Source: Arenibacter sp040216555
GTDB lineage: Bacteria > Bacteroidota > Bacteroidia > Flavobacteriales > Flavobacteriaceae
Direction of reading: 5' to 3'
Length of the DNA stretch: 64,000 bases
NCBI GenBank assembly: GCA_040216555.1
Contig: JAVJOW010000039.1
Span: forward strand, 124,001 to 188,000
Shown: positions 27,469 to 36,965 of the stretch, piece after piece
Position numbering within the stretch: position 1 is the stretch's first letter
Layout of the letters: every line of letters begins with the position of its first letter
Notes under the pieces: model-generated
Told to the model about the DNA's origin: nothing
Databases searched by the model: none
Seen by the model: only the letters and a program-made list of their open reading frames with translations
Made by a program: the position numbers and the translations under genes

Positions 27469-30099
27469 ATGGGGATATTACACAAGATTTCTATCTTTAG
27501 CTTAGTACTGTTCAGCACATTATCGGTTTTTGGTCAGGATAGCCTAAAACTCTCAATCCGTAATTTACCGAATCTCCCAGCAGCACCAGGACAAGAACAG
27601 TCTTTAGGTTATGCGGGCATGTTGGGTGGTGTACATGAGGGCGTCATCATTGCAGCAGGTGGTGCCAACTTTCCCGATGCACTACCATGGGAAGGTGGAC
27701 AGAAGAAATGGAGCAATTCCATCTATATCCTTAGTGACAATGCATGGCAATTAGCAAAAACTTCGCTGCCTTACCCCCTGGCCTACGGAGCATCCATAGG
27801 CCTTCCCAATGGAATTCTGTGTATTGGCGGTAACAATAATGAAGAAACCAGTAATGCTGTTTTTCTTATGAGTTACGACAAAAATACCTCGGACATATCC
27901 ATAATAAACTACCCGGACCTCCCAGAACCTCTATCCAACTCTGCCGCCGTTATCAACGGAGATTATGTTTATGTTATTGGGGGCATCAATAATGGTAAGA
28001 GCACCAACGCATTTCTAAGAATGGATCTAAAAACCAAAACTTCCTGGGAACGGCTTCCGGATTTCCCGGGTCCCCCCAGGGGCCTTCATACGGCAGTGGT
28101 CCAAGAAGCCACTGAAGCTAAAAAGATATTTGTGGTTGGCGGAAGGAATGAAGTAAAGGGAAAACTTTCGGAAGTAATCCGCACCTATTTATCCTATAAT
28201 CTCAAAAACAATACTTGGCAAGAAGAAGGTGAAGTACTTATAGACCAAAAGCCCAGGGTATTGATGGGGGCCTCCGCCGAAGCCATGGGATCTATGCATT
28301 TAATGATTTACGGTGGTTCTGACGAAATACTTTTCAATCAATTGGAGCAATATGGGTTACAAATTTCCAAAGAGAACAAAGATTCCATAAGGCAAAATTT
28401 AATTCGATCAAGAAATAATATATTAAATACACATCCCGGTTTTAGCAGGGACATTTTGGCCTACAACACTATTACCAAAAAATGGTTCGTCCATGATAGT
28501 CTGGACACTAAAATTCCGGTTACAGCATTGTCCTTTAACCATCTGGACGATTTTTTAATCGTCTCAGGTGAAATATCTCCCGGAATACGCACGCCGAAAG
28601 TACAAGCGTTCAAAATTGCGGAAGCTGCACATCCTTTTGGGCTGCTAAATTATGGGATATTGGCGGCATATTTGTGCATATCGGTCCTTATAGGGCTATA
28701 TTTCTCCAGGAAACAGCGCTCTACTGAAGACTACTTTACCGGAGGGGGACGCATACCCTGGTGGGCTTCGGGACTCAGTGTTTTTGGAACCTTGCTGAGC
28801 GCAATAACCTTTATGGCTATACCGGCCAAAGCATTTATAACAGATTGGTCCTATTTTATGCTCAATATGACCGCCATTTTGATTACCCCTGTCATAGCAT
28901 ATATTTTTATTCCATATTTCGCGAAACTTAGAATTACAACAGCCTATGAATTTTTGGAGAATCGGTTTAATTATACGGCAAGAGCCTTGGGAAGTTTGTC
29001 GTTTATCCTGTTTCAATTGGGAAGGATAGGGATTGTACTATTGCTTCCCTCCTTGGCCATATCCATAGTTACCGGTATACCCGTAGAGGCCTGCATATTA
29101 ATAATGGGAATACTATGCATTATATATACCGCTTTCGGTGGTATTGAAGCGGTAGTCTGGACCGATGTATTACAGGTGGTAGTATTAATGGGAGGAAGTG
29201 TGTTGGCTATTATCTGGATTATGCTGCATACAGAGGCTAATTTCAGTGAAATGATAGATTATGCCACGGATAGAGATAAGTTCAACATTATGAACATGGA
29301 ACTCAATTTTACCGACTCCACTTTTTGGGTGGTTTTTATTGGAGGATTGGCTTCTGCTCTGGTCACCCAAGGAACGGACCAAACCATTGTTCAACGCTAC
29401 TTGACCAGTAATAATGTTAAGGATTCCCAGAAAACCGTCTACACCAATGCCATTATGACCTTGCCCGCTACCATTATTTTCTTTGGTATTGGAACCTTGC
29501 TATTTTTATTTTATTCGGAAATGCCCGATCGCTTATCCCCATCCATTACCAACAACGACTCCATTTTTCCCTGGTACATTGTTAAAGAACTCCCTACAGG
29601 GGTATCCGGGCTTCTAGTGGCCGGTATTTTTTCGGCGGCAATGTCCAGCATTAGCAGTAGTCTTAACTCGGTTTCCACAGCTTTCTGTAGTGACTTTTAT
29701 AAACATTTTCGTCCTAAAATAGCCGATTTACGCCTACTACGCATTGCAAGGGTAGCTACCATAACCACAGGTATTTTAGGGGTGTTGTTTGCATTATGGA
29801 TGGCGAGTTCCAACATAAAATCCTTGTGGGATGAATTCTACAGATACCTCGGCCTTTTTACGGGCGGCCTGGGAGGAATGTTCCTTTTGGGCATGCTGAC
29901 GAAAAAAGCAAATGCCAAGGGCACGCTGATCGGATTTGTGTTCAGTGGGATTTTAATCTACTATATAAGTAACTTCACCACAATTAACTTTTTAATGTAC
30001 GCCTTTTTGGGATTGGTATCCTGTTTTGTTTTTGGATATGTATTTAGCTTAATATTTAAAGATAAAAGTACTAAGGGCCCTAAAAAAAAGAGTTTCTAA
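27469..30099 (+). CDS. Fusion of NanM-like kelch sialate mutarotase and sodium/solute symporter
   Basis: An 876-residue two-part membrane protein. Residues 1-20 are a signal peptide (ending SVFGQ). Residues about 25-380 carry kelch repeats of the N-acetylneuraminate epimerase type (GGVHEGVIIAAGGANFPDALPWEGG, YVYVIGGINNGKS, IFVVGGRNEVKG), predicted to be periplasmic. From about residue 389 there is a complete SSS transporter (STEDYFTGGGRIPWWASGLS, then about 13 membrane segments). The mutarotase would turn released alpha-sialate into the preferred anomer right at the transporter mouth. I start at ATG 27469; an upstream TTG at 27433 is in frame but runs into no family sequence. Single uninterrupted frame, so the fusion is real in this sequence. 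Confidence 0.92.
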   Translation: MGILHKISIFSLVLFSTLSVFGQDSLKLSIRNLPNLPAAPGQEQSLGYAGMLGGVHEGVIIAAGGANFPDALPWEGGQKKWSNSIYILSDNAWQLAKTSLPYPLAYGASIGLPNGILCIGGNNNEETSNAVFLMSYDKNTSDISIINYPDLPEPLSNSAAVINGDYVYVIGGINNGKSTNAFLRMDLKTKTSWERLPDFPGPPRGLHTAVVQEATEAKKIFVVGGRNEVKGKLSEVIRTYLSYNLKNNTWQEEGEVLIDQKPRVLMGASAEAMGSMHLMIYGGSDEILFNQLEQYGLQISKENKDSIRQNLIRSRNNILNTHPGFSRDILAYNTITKKWFVHDSLDTKIPVTALSFNHLDDFLIVSGEISPGIRTPKVQAFKIAEAAHPFGLLNYGILAAYLCISVLIGLYFSRKQRSTEDYFTGGGRIPWWASGLSVFGTLLSAITFMAIPAKAFITDWSYFMLNMTAILITPVIAYIFIPYFAKLRITTAYEFLENRFNYTARALGSLSFILFQLGRIGIVLLLPSLAISIVTGIPVEACILIMGILCIIYTAFGGIEAVVWTDVLQVVVLMGGSVLAIIWIMLHTEANFSEMIDYATDRDKFNIMNMELNFTDSTFWVVFIGGLASALVTQGTDQTIVQRYLTSNNVKDSQKTVYTNAIMTLPATIIFFGIGTLLFLFYSEMPDRLSPSITNNDSIFPWYIVKELPTGVSGLLVAGIFSAAMSSISSSLNSVSTAFCSDFYKHFRPKIADLRLLRIARVATITTGILGVLFALWMASSNIKSLWDEFYRYLGLFTGGLGGMFLLGMLTKKANAKGTLIGFVFSGILIYYISNFTTINFLMYAFLGLVSCFVFGYVFSLIFKDKSTKGPKKKSF

Positions 30100-30181
30100 G
30101 TAAACCATTGCCCCGGCCATTATCTAATTTATTATAGGCCAAAAAAGAAACGATAATGTACTTCATAAACCAAGTGCTCCA

Positions 30182-31090
30182 CTAATTAGAAATATGTTTC
30201 AATTCGTGTAAAGCTGCTTCATTTTCCCTTTTCAACTTCCAACGTCTATGGCTCCACAACCATAATTCCGGGGCACTCATAATGGCCTGTTCCAATTGTT
30301 GGGCATATTTTTCCAATATCTCAAAATTGTCCCTTATTTGTGGATGATCTTCTATAATCCGAAACTCCAATTCATAATAGCCCCTCCGCAATTTTTTGAA
30401 AAACGGAAAGAGGACTACCTGATCTGTTTTCTTAGCTATCTTATCGGCCCCGATAAAAAAGGCGGTTTCCTGATTTAGAAAATTATACCAGTATTTGGAA
30501 CTTAGCTTATTGGGACTTTGGTCGCCTATCATACAATTTAACGTAAGTACTTTCTTTTGATGATTGTCCAAAATGGTTCTAAATCCCTTGTCAGATTCCA
30601 CGCAATTTACCCCAAAACGTTCCCGCATATTTTTGAACAACTCATCAAAATATTTGTTTTTGATGGGCTTGTAAAATGTATTGGAGCTATACGGAAACAT
30701 TAAAGGCAAAAAAACCAACCACTCCCAATTGCCTTGATGCCCTGTATACATGAGGATACTTCGTTGGTCATCCACATATTTTTGGATTAACTCCGGATTC
30801 TTGATGAGCAAGCGTTTTTTGATTTCCTTCTCCCCTATCGTCAACCTTTTAAACGATTCCAAAACGATATCGCAGAAATGTCTATAAAAATCTTTGGCAA
30901 TCTGCCCTATCTCTTCCTCACTCTTGGAAGGAAATGAGCTTCTGAGGTTATTGAACACCACCTTTTTCCGATATCCCACTACCCGGTATGCCAGAAAAAA
31001 CATCATATCAGAGACTACATAAAGTGCCCCCATTGGTAGTATGGAAACCGCATAAAAGGGCAGAAATTTAACTTTTGAAAGATATTTCAT
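30182..31090 (-). CDS. Lipid A biosynthesis acyltransferase homologue (LpxL/HtrB family)
   Basis: A 302-residue inner-membrane-anchored acyltransferase. The N-terminal hydrophobic segment (FLPFYAVSILPMGALYVVSDMMFFLAYRVVGYRK in part) is followed by the HxxxxE catalytic motif in TGHQGNWEW near residue 118 and by IGDQSPN and ELWLWSHRRWK at the C-terminus, all typical of late acyltransferases that add secondary fatty acids to lipid A. I start at ATG 31090 (MKYLSKVKF); an in-frame start at 31159 adds 23 residues without family character. It converges on the sialic acid transporter gene with 82 bases between and is not part of that locus. Confidence 0.9.
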   Translation of the reverse strand: MKYLSKVKFLPFYAVSILPMGALYVVSDMMFFLAYRVVGYRKKVVFNNLRSSFPSKSEEEIGQIAKDFYRHFCDIVLESFKRLTIGEKEIKKRLLIKNPELIQKYVDDQRSILMYTGHQGNWEWLVFLPLMFPYSSNTFYKPIKNKYFDELFKNMRERFGVNCVESDKGFRTILDNHQKKVLTLNCMIGDQSPNKLSSKYWYNFLNQETAFFIGADKIAKKTDQVVLFPFFKKLRRGYYELEFRIIEDHPQIRDNFEILEKYAQQLEQAIMSAPELWLWSHRRWKLKRENEAALHELKHISN

Positions 31091-31487
31091 CCTGTTCAGT
31101 CTTAAGTTCTCCAAATTAAAACCACGGCATTTCTGATTCAATGCAATGGCAATATGCAAAATTATAAATACTTCCCCATTACGGTAAAATCTGAAACGGT
31201 AAGAATTTGTTAATACTATTCAAAATCCTGCTAATTTATTGATTTTAAGACAATTGACAACAACCCGATTATCAAGGGAGCAAAAAAATTAATATCAATT
31301 TTTAAAAATGACCAAAATCATTTACCCGCGCTTTTCAATTTCCTAACTTTAAGGTTGCAGGTATAAAAATTTGCAACTACCAACCATTTTTTATCCCTTA
31401 CCAGCTTTTGTGATCAAGAATTAAGCTTGTAAATATTGGGAATATATAAACCTAAAGAATCATGTATTTAATCTAAAACACAAAATT
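31091..31487. other. Divergent intergenic region, nothing further seen
   Basis: About 400 AT-rich bases between the acyltransferase start and the coiled-coil gene. It must carry promoters in both directions. I see no clear inverted repeat, operator or consensus box. Confidence 0.5.
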
Positions 31488-31931
31488 ATGAGTGCTACAA
31501 TAAATAATAAAAGAATGATGGAGTGGCTAGACCCCAACGAAATGCACGAGGCCAGTCTAAAATGGATGTCCGAATTAAAATTCATTAGGGACGAACAGCT
31601 GTTCTTGAACGATTTGGTAAAATCGTACACTTTACAATTAACAGATTCGGCGGTGTTCAACGAAAGCAAAGACATTATAGGAGCTATAACAGATGCCGAA
31701 AAGGAAGTAATTGTGCTGATGAAAAAAGTCCAGGCCCATGAAAACCAATTGGAGATCATGTTGGATCAAATAGATCAGTTGAAAAAGGAAAAAGCTTATA
31801 CCGAAACCCATTGGGAATTGAATTCCGAAATGCAAAAGTACTCGGTTGAATATAGATCGCTTAAAACCCGACTTTTCAAATTGGTATCCAAGGTGATGAA
31901 AAAGGACAAAGGAAATAGACTGCTCAACTAG
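31488..31931 (+). CDS. Hypothetical coiled-coil protein
   Basis: A 147-residue soluble protein that I do not recognise. It has no signal peptide or membrane segment. Residues about 65-130 are rich in Lys, Glu, Gln and Leu with heptad-like spacing (KVQAHENQLEIMLDQIDQLKKEK), suggesting a long coiled coil. The N-terminal part contains MMEWLDPNEMHEASLKWMSEL. It is followed by several hundred bases of non-coding DNA and appears monocistronic. Codon use looks like that of its neighbours. It could be a small structural or stress-related cytoplasmic protein; no function can be stated. Confidence 0.75.
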   Translation: MSATINNKRMMEWLDPNEMHEASLKWMSELKFIRDEQLFLNDLVKSYTLQLTDSAVFNESKDIIGAITDAEKEVIVLMKKVQAHENQLEIMLDQIDQLKKEKAYTETHWELNSEMQKYSVEYRSLKTRLFKLVSKVMKKDKGNRLLN

Positions 31932-32306
31932 AAATAATTGATGATTACTTTGATAAGTTTACCATCTAGCCCGTGGTGTGGATACTCTATTGGGATGATG
32001 TAGGCCAAAAAATTATCATTGTCCTAGTGAAAAAAAATTGATCCGTCCCCATATATTTTTCAGAAGTTATGTTATCCCTAAAATTGGTAACATAATAAAG
32101 CCTCCTTTTGGCCATACGGTTTAGTTCAAAGCTTTTAAATTAACCAACCTCTTTCCCTAATTCCGTTAGTTTTAACAAAGTTTAGCAGTGTTTTGCAATT
32201 TATTTAAGAAGTTTCTGAGCAACCTTTGTACAGATAAAATATCTAAAGAAAAAAATCGTTTAACCTTGGTCTATTTTTTTTAGATACACTGAAATATATT
32301 AATAAT
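31932..32306. other. Spacer before a small membrane-protein ORF
   Basis: 375 AT-rich bases with no supported gene. It contains no clear terminator for the upstream coiled-coil gene. Confidence 0.45.
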
Positions 32307-32429
32307 ATGGAAATAGTGACCCCAATAGTAAAGCTAATAGACAATAATCCATTTATCTCAATAGTTTTTTGTCTGCTTATAGCCTTAGCACTTATCACCT
32401 ACAAAATCGTTAAAAAAAGAACCTATTAA
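32307..32429 (+). CDS. Possible 40-residue single-pass membrane protein
   Basis: ATG at 32307 opens a 40-codon frame. The peptide starts MEIVTPIVKLIDNN, has one hydrophobic helix (PFISIVFCLLIALALITYKIV, in part) and ends with the basic tail KKRTY. A positive C-terminal flank after a single helix is normal for small inner-membrane proteins. A terminator-like hairpin with a T-rich tail begins 12 bases after the stop, which supports an independent short transcript. Function unknown; it may also be a chance frame. Confidence 0.45.
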   Translation: MEIVTPIVKLIDNNPFISIVFCLLIALALITYKIVKKRTY

Positions 32430-32440
32430 AATCCATTAAA

Positions 32441-32476
32441 GGGGATGGGCGAATTGGTCCATCCTCTAAAATTTTT
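32441..32476 (+). terminator. Probable terminator after the small membrane ORF
   Basis: GGGGATGG (32441-32448) pairs with CCATCCTC (32459-32466) with one G-T pair and a 10-base loop, followed by TAAAATTTTTAG. It is on the strand of the 40-codon frame. Confidence 0.55.
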
Positions 32477-32626
32477 AGTCTGAAAGAAGCCATCAGCTGA
32501 ATGTTTATTTTCATCTAAAAAGGGCTTTCAGCCAGCGAGACTGCTATTAGTTAATGGGCAAAAACCGATGAAAGTTGATTCCTATTCCCTAAACAGGTGC
32601 ATCACTAAAATTACCATTTAGATGTT

Positions 32627-33457
32627 CTAGAAGGACCCTCTTAAACCAACAGTTCCTGGACCTATTTGAAGGTTCCAGCTAATTTTGTTCTTAGAATCGA
32701 TCGCCGGATATCTTTCTTTATTAAGATATTTGTCTATGGAATCGACGACCACAACGCTTACCGCCATACTCAGTGCCACATCGGTCAGCCAATGTGCTCC
32801 ACTCCAAAGTCTGGTTACCGGGGAAAGAAGCCCCAAAGTATAAAACCCGCCTTTGGCCCAAGGGTTTTTAAACTGCTTGCCTATGGCATAAAAGGTGGTA
32901 AATGCCAATATGGTGTGACCCGAAGGAAAACTGTGATAGGCAGCCTCCTTACTAAAAGGTTCAAAATTTGCCTTACCTACATTGGCAATGGGCCTGGCCC
33001 TCCCCACCAAAGTTTTACTTACGGTCTGTATCAACCCCACCGTAGTGGCCGATGAGATTAAGAGCACCCCTGTTTTTCTCCATTTTTCATTCTTCGTAAA
33101 AAGCCCTATTAAATACACCCCTCCGTTGATGGAGTAGTTGTACAGCGGTTTTCCAAGATAATAGCCGGTTTCCTTAAGAACTCCCGGCACGTCCTCTTCC
33201 TGCCCCTGAAACCAGTCGGAACTTTCCTCGTCAAAAGTAAACAAGGCAGCAGTTCCCAAGACTATGGCCCCTGCCGTTAAAAAATCTTTTTTCTCCCAAT
33301 GAAACGGCCGAGAGTAGGCATATTTTAACCCACCAAAGGCACTTGCCCCATCATACCCCAGCATTTCCCAAGTGGTGACCGTATCCTTTACCTGGGATTG
33401 GGCCTCCATTTTATGAATACATAAGAAAAGGACTAGACCAAATACAAATACTTTCAT
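32627..33457 (-). CDS. PAP2-superfamily membrane phosphatase
   Basis: A 276-residue exported or membrane protein of the PAP2 (phosphatidic acid phosphatase type 2 / haloperoxidase) superfamily. All three signature motifs are present: KTLVGRARP, YHSFPSGHT and TRLWSGAHWLTDV, the last with the catalytic histidine and aspartate. The N-terminus is a signal peptide (MKVFVFGLVLFLCIHKMEAQ); I use ATG at 33457, with 33469 possible. Members remove phosphate from undecaprenyl pyrophosphate, lipid A or phosphatidate. Nothing nearby narrows the substrate, though a lipid A acyltransferase homologue lies 1.5 kb away. Confidence 0.88.
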   Translation of the reverse strand: MKVFVFGLVLFLCIHKMEAQSQVKDTVTTWEMLGYDGASAFGGLKYAYSRPFHWEKKDFLTAGAIVLGTAALFTFDEESSDWFQGQEEDVPGVLKETGYYLGKPLYNYSINGGVYLIGLFTKNEKWRKTGVLLISSATTVGLIQTVSKTLVGRARPIANVGKANFEPFSKEAAYHSFPSGHTILAFTTFYAIGKQFKNPWAKGGFYTLGLLSPVTRLWSGAHWLTDVALSMAVSVVVVDSIDKYLNKERYPAIDSKNKISWNLQIGPGTVGLRGSF

Positions 33458-33652
33458 TTTCAAAACCATTAGAAACTGCTTCTTAATTGTGGCCAAAATT
33501 AACCAATTATGGTTTTAGTTCTAAATTTTAACGTATACCATCAAAAAAAAGGCCATTGTTAGCTGTCACTGTCAATCATATAGGTCGAGGTAAGTATATT
33601 TACCCTGACAAACCGCAACATTCCCATTCGGTCATTTCTCAAGACTATTAGG

Positions 33653-35122
33653 CTATAAATTAACACCTGTTCCCTGCAACGAATCGTCATGGTCCCAAGT
33701 AATCAACCAAGGATCCCGAGTTTGGATTTGAAAGGCCTTCATTTTTTTGATCATTTCATCCACTACTTCCTTATAATCCGGGTCATTGGCCAAGTTCAAT
33801 ATTTCATCTGGATCTTTTTCCAAATCGAATAATTCAAATTCGGGGTGAAATAGGTAATCCTGCACCTTTCTTTTTCCATAAAACTCCTTTTGGTTTCTAT
33901 GTACTTCCTGCCAGGTTGATGCCGCCCACAGGTCTGAAGCGAAGGGGTATTCCAAGCGCCATGCTATGTTTCTGATCAGCTTATAATTCTTGTCGCGAAC
34001 CACACGCATGGGGTAATACATAGTAATTTCATGAAAGGTATGGGAGGCATATATTTGATTCCACCCCTCAGGTTCCATTACATTCAATACCTCTTTGAAA
34101 GAACGCCCATGAAAGGATTTATCCTTTACTTCCACTTTCGCCATATCCAAGATGGTGGGCGTCAAATCTACCCAGGAAATCATAGCGTCGGAAGTGGTAT
34201 TCTTCAATTTTGAGGAGGGATCTTTAATAATACAAGGCAACTTCATCCCAGGCTCATAGAGAGTGGTCTTTGCTCCCGGAAAAGCCATTCCGTTGTCCGA
34301 TATATAAATAACAATAGTTTTGTCTGCCTTGCCCGACTCCTTGAGCAGCTGCATCAACCTACCAAAACCCTGATCTATCCTGGAAACACTTTGATAGTAT
34401 TGCGCAATTTCTTCCCTGCTTTCCTTGGTATCCGGTAAAAAATCGGGCACAAGAACATCTTCGGGATCGTAGGTTATGGTTTCTACTCCGGCATATCCCT
34501 CCTTCTTATTTCCGAAACTATTTGGGGCATCCCACTGCCCTGGGTTGGTAGAGGCTGCGCGATGGGGATCATCTGTACAGAAATAAAGAAAAAATGGCTT
34601 TTCCGAAGCCAATACATCTTTACATTCTTCTGCCATTTCCACAGTGTTTCTTGGGTTGGCCTTTAACTCCTCCTGAAAATGGTACACCGATTCGGGAGCT
34701 ACGTGGTACTTGCCTATTCTTGCGGTAGTATAACCTTCATTCTCCAGTAATACCGGTAAGGATTTTACCTTGTCATAGGTGCTAAAATGGTGATAGTCGT
34801 GCACATGTCCGTAGGAACCCGTAGCATGCCCATAAAGCCCAGTTAGTATTACCGACCTACTAGCGGAACAACTTGCCGTGGTACAATAGGCGTTGTTAAA
34901 ACGTACGCCTTCCCTAGCCAATTGATCCAGGTGAGGGGTTTTAATTACATTATTTCCATAAGACCCCAAAGCATCCGTTCCGTGATCATCGGCAACAAAG
35001 AGTATGATGTTGGGCCTGGATGCGGTTGGCGGTTCCGAAGGAGCTTCATATTTCTTATCTGTACAGCTATGAAGCAAACACCCCATAATGGTAATACCAA
35101 TAATTAATTGCCTTACTTCCAT
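33653..35122 (-). CDS. Sulfatase lipoprotein (S1 family, CSASR active site)
   Basis: A 489-residue type I sulfatase. A lipoprotein signal ends at Cys20 (LLHSC), so it is probably periplasmic or surface anchored. The metal-site start reads NIILFVADDHG near residue 38. The formylglycine motif is CSASR (residues 85-89), with alanine in place of the common proline, a variant accepted in several S1 subfamilies. Further sulfatase features are GKYHVAPE, DDPHRA and YISDNGMAF. It is the last gene of a three-gene minus-strand run with the sulfatase at 35231 and the lactonase at 36966. The sulfated substrate cannot be read from the sequence. Confidence 0.9.
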   Translation of the reverse strand: MEVRQLIIGITIMGCLLHSCTDKKYEAPSEPPTASRPNIILFVADDHGTDALGSYGNNVIKTPHLDQLAREGVRFNNAYCTTASCSASRSVILTGLYGHATGSYGHVHDYHHFSTYDKVKSLPVLLENEGYTTARIGKYHVAPESVYHFQEELKANPRNTVEMAEECKDVLASEKPFFLYFCTDDPHRAASTNPGQWDAPNSFGNKKEGYAGVETITYDPEDVLVPDFLPDTKESREEIAQYYQSVSRIDQGFGRLMQLLKESGKADKTIVIYISDNGMAFPGAKTTLYEPGMKLPCIIKDPSSKLKNTTSDAMISWVDLTPTILDMAKVEVKDKSFHGRSFKEVLNVMEPEGWNQIYASHTFHEITMYYPMRVVRDKNYKLIRNIAWRLEYPFASDLWAASTWQEVHRNQKEFYGKRKVQDYLFHPEFELFDLEKDPDEILNLANDPDYKEVVDEMIKKMKAFQIQTRDPWLITWDHDDSLQGTGVNL

Positions 35123-35230
35123 CGGATTTACTTGGTTTTAAATAAATTATAATATTGTCCTGGACAGGGGGCTGTCTTCCGGAGAACATTTTTGGCCCTA
35201 TTTTTTATTACTCCTAAAGCGTGTAGAAAA

Positions 35231-36793
35231 CTATTTCAACTCCAATTCCTCAATTTTTCCTGAACCTATGCCCCGAATCTTTTCAAAATCCGCAACCAAT
35301 TCCTGAAGTTTTTCGGGATTTGATTTGGCCAAATTCTCCTTTTGACTTGGATCTTTCTCCAAATTGTAGAGCTGATACTCTTCTGAATTTCCTATTTCAA
35401 TATTGACCGATTCAATAACTGCAGGTCCCTTATAGGGTGGAATCATAGCCCAATTTCCTTTTCGAAAGGCTGTTCTTGTGGTAGCCTCCAATACCAATTT
35501 ATCCCTTCCCTTATTGGATTTACCCAAAAATACATCTAAAAGGTTCTCACTATCCTCCCCTGTTTTATCACTTTCTACCAAAGCGGCAATTGAAGTGAAT
35601 AAGTCCACCTGACACACCATAGCATCCGATTTTCTTGGAGCAATGGTACCTTTCCAATACGTAATAAAGGGAACTTTGGTACCTGCCTCGAACAGGCTAT
35701 ATTTGCCTCCCCTTAATATTCCTGCCGGAGTATGGTTGCCCAATTTTTCTACAGCGTCATCATAATAGCCATCATTGACCACCGGGCCGTTATCACTCGA
35801 GAAAACGATTAAAGTATTTTCAAGGATTCCTTCTTCCTCCAAGGTTTTCATAAACTCCCCAATCACCCAATCGGCCTCCAAAATAACGTCCCCTCTTGGG
35901 CCCATGCCGGATTTTCCGACAAAACGTGGATGCGGAGTACGTGGTACATGAGGCTGTTGTAGTGCGTAATAAAGAAAAAACGGTTCATTTTTATGCTCTA
36001 ATACATACTGTTGGGCCTTGGCCAAAAAATGGTCTGCCATATCCACATCGCTCCACTTGGCAGCCTCACCACCTTTCATAAAGCCAATTCTGGGTATACC
36101 GTTCACTATACTGTTGTTATGGCCGTGATGCCATTTCATGGTCGTTAGCTCCGGATTGTTCAAACCAGTTGGCTCACCTTCAAAATTTTTATCGTAGCTA
36201 ACTTCTATTGGGTCGTTAGGATCCAACCCATCTACGTACCCATCGGCAATATACACTGTTGGCACCCTATCCTGGGTTGCAGCCAATATATAGGAATAAT
36301 CAAAACCTACTTCATTGGGACCAGGGGATACCCTTTCGTTCCAATTTACCATGCCGGTGCCAAGTCCCAAATGCCATTTCCCCACAATACCGGTGGCATA
36401 TCCTTCGCCTTTCAACATTTTGGGTACCGTCATTAGCGCCGTGTCGATAATTAATGGAGCAGTTCCCGGTAATATTTTAGCGTCTTTATTGCGCCAGGGA
36501 TATCTACCGGTTAATATGGCGTACCTACTTGGGGTACAAGTAGCAGAAGTGGCATATCCATTGGTAAACTGCACTCCTCCCTTTGCCAAGGCATCCATAT
36601 TTGGTGTACTGATCTCGGTTGCACCATAGGCACTCATATCCCCATAGCCCAGATCATCCATATAAATAAATACAATGTTCGGCTTTTTTGAATTCTCTAC
36701 AACAGCAACCTCTTTTTCTGCCTTGGATTTGCATCCTACCATAATCAAAACAACCAGAGCGGTTTGAAGCACATTTTTGTTAATAATTTTCAT
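35231..36793 (-). CDS. Sulfatase lipoprotein (S1 family, CTPSR active site)
   Basis: A 520-residue type I sulfatase with lipoprotein Cys21 (LIMVGC). The aspartate pair is in FIYMDDLGYGD, the formylglycine motif CTPSR is at residues 86-90 followed by YAILTGRYPWR, and IVGKWHLG and VFSSDNGPV provide further metal and sulfate contacts. The extended form YPWRNKD and the HHGHNN stretch resemble sulfatases acting on galactose or N-acetylgalactosamine sulfates, but I give no subfamily. It precedes the CSASR sulfatase by 108 bases and follows the lactonase by 172 bases. Confidence 0.92.
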   Translation of the reverse strand: MKIINKNVLQTALVVLIMVGCKSKAEKEVAVVENSKKPNIVFIYMDDLGYGDMSAYGATEISTPNMDALAKGGVQFTNGYATSATCTPSRYAILTGRYPWRNKDAKILPGTAPLIIDTALMTVPKMLKGEGYATGIVGKWHLGLGTGMVNWNERVSPGPNEVGFDYSYILAATQDRVPTVYIADGYVDGLDPNDPIEVSYDKNFEGEPTGLNNPELTTMKWHHGHNNSIVNGIPRIGFMKGGEAAKWSDVDMADHFLAKAQQYVLEHKNEPFFLYYALQQPHVPRTPHPRFVGKSGMGPRGDVILEADWVIGEFMKTLEEEGILENTLIVFSSDNGPVVNDGYYDDAVEKLGNHTPAGILRGGKYSLFEAGTKVPFITYWKGTIAPRKSDAMVCQVDLFTSIAALVESDKTGEDSENLLDVFLGKSNKGRDKLVLEATTRTAFRKGNWAMIPPYKGPAVIESVNIEIGNSEEYQLYNLEKDPSQKENLAKSNPEKLQELVADFEKIRGIGSGKIEELELK

Positions 36794-36965
36794 TTTTTAA
36801 TTTAGTTTATTTCTATTGATTCCGAACAAGCTGCCAGAAAGGTACGCTTCATCAATTTTAGATTGAGACTAGTCCAATATTTTTATTTCAACTTTTGATC
36901 ATAGAAATAATAAAAAAGACCTGCTATTTTGGTATATTCTTGGCCATAATACATAGATTGTTTAT

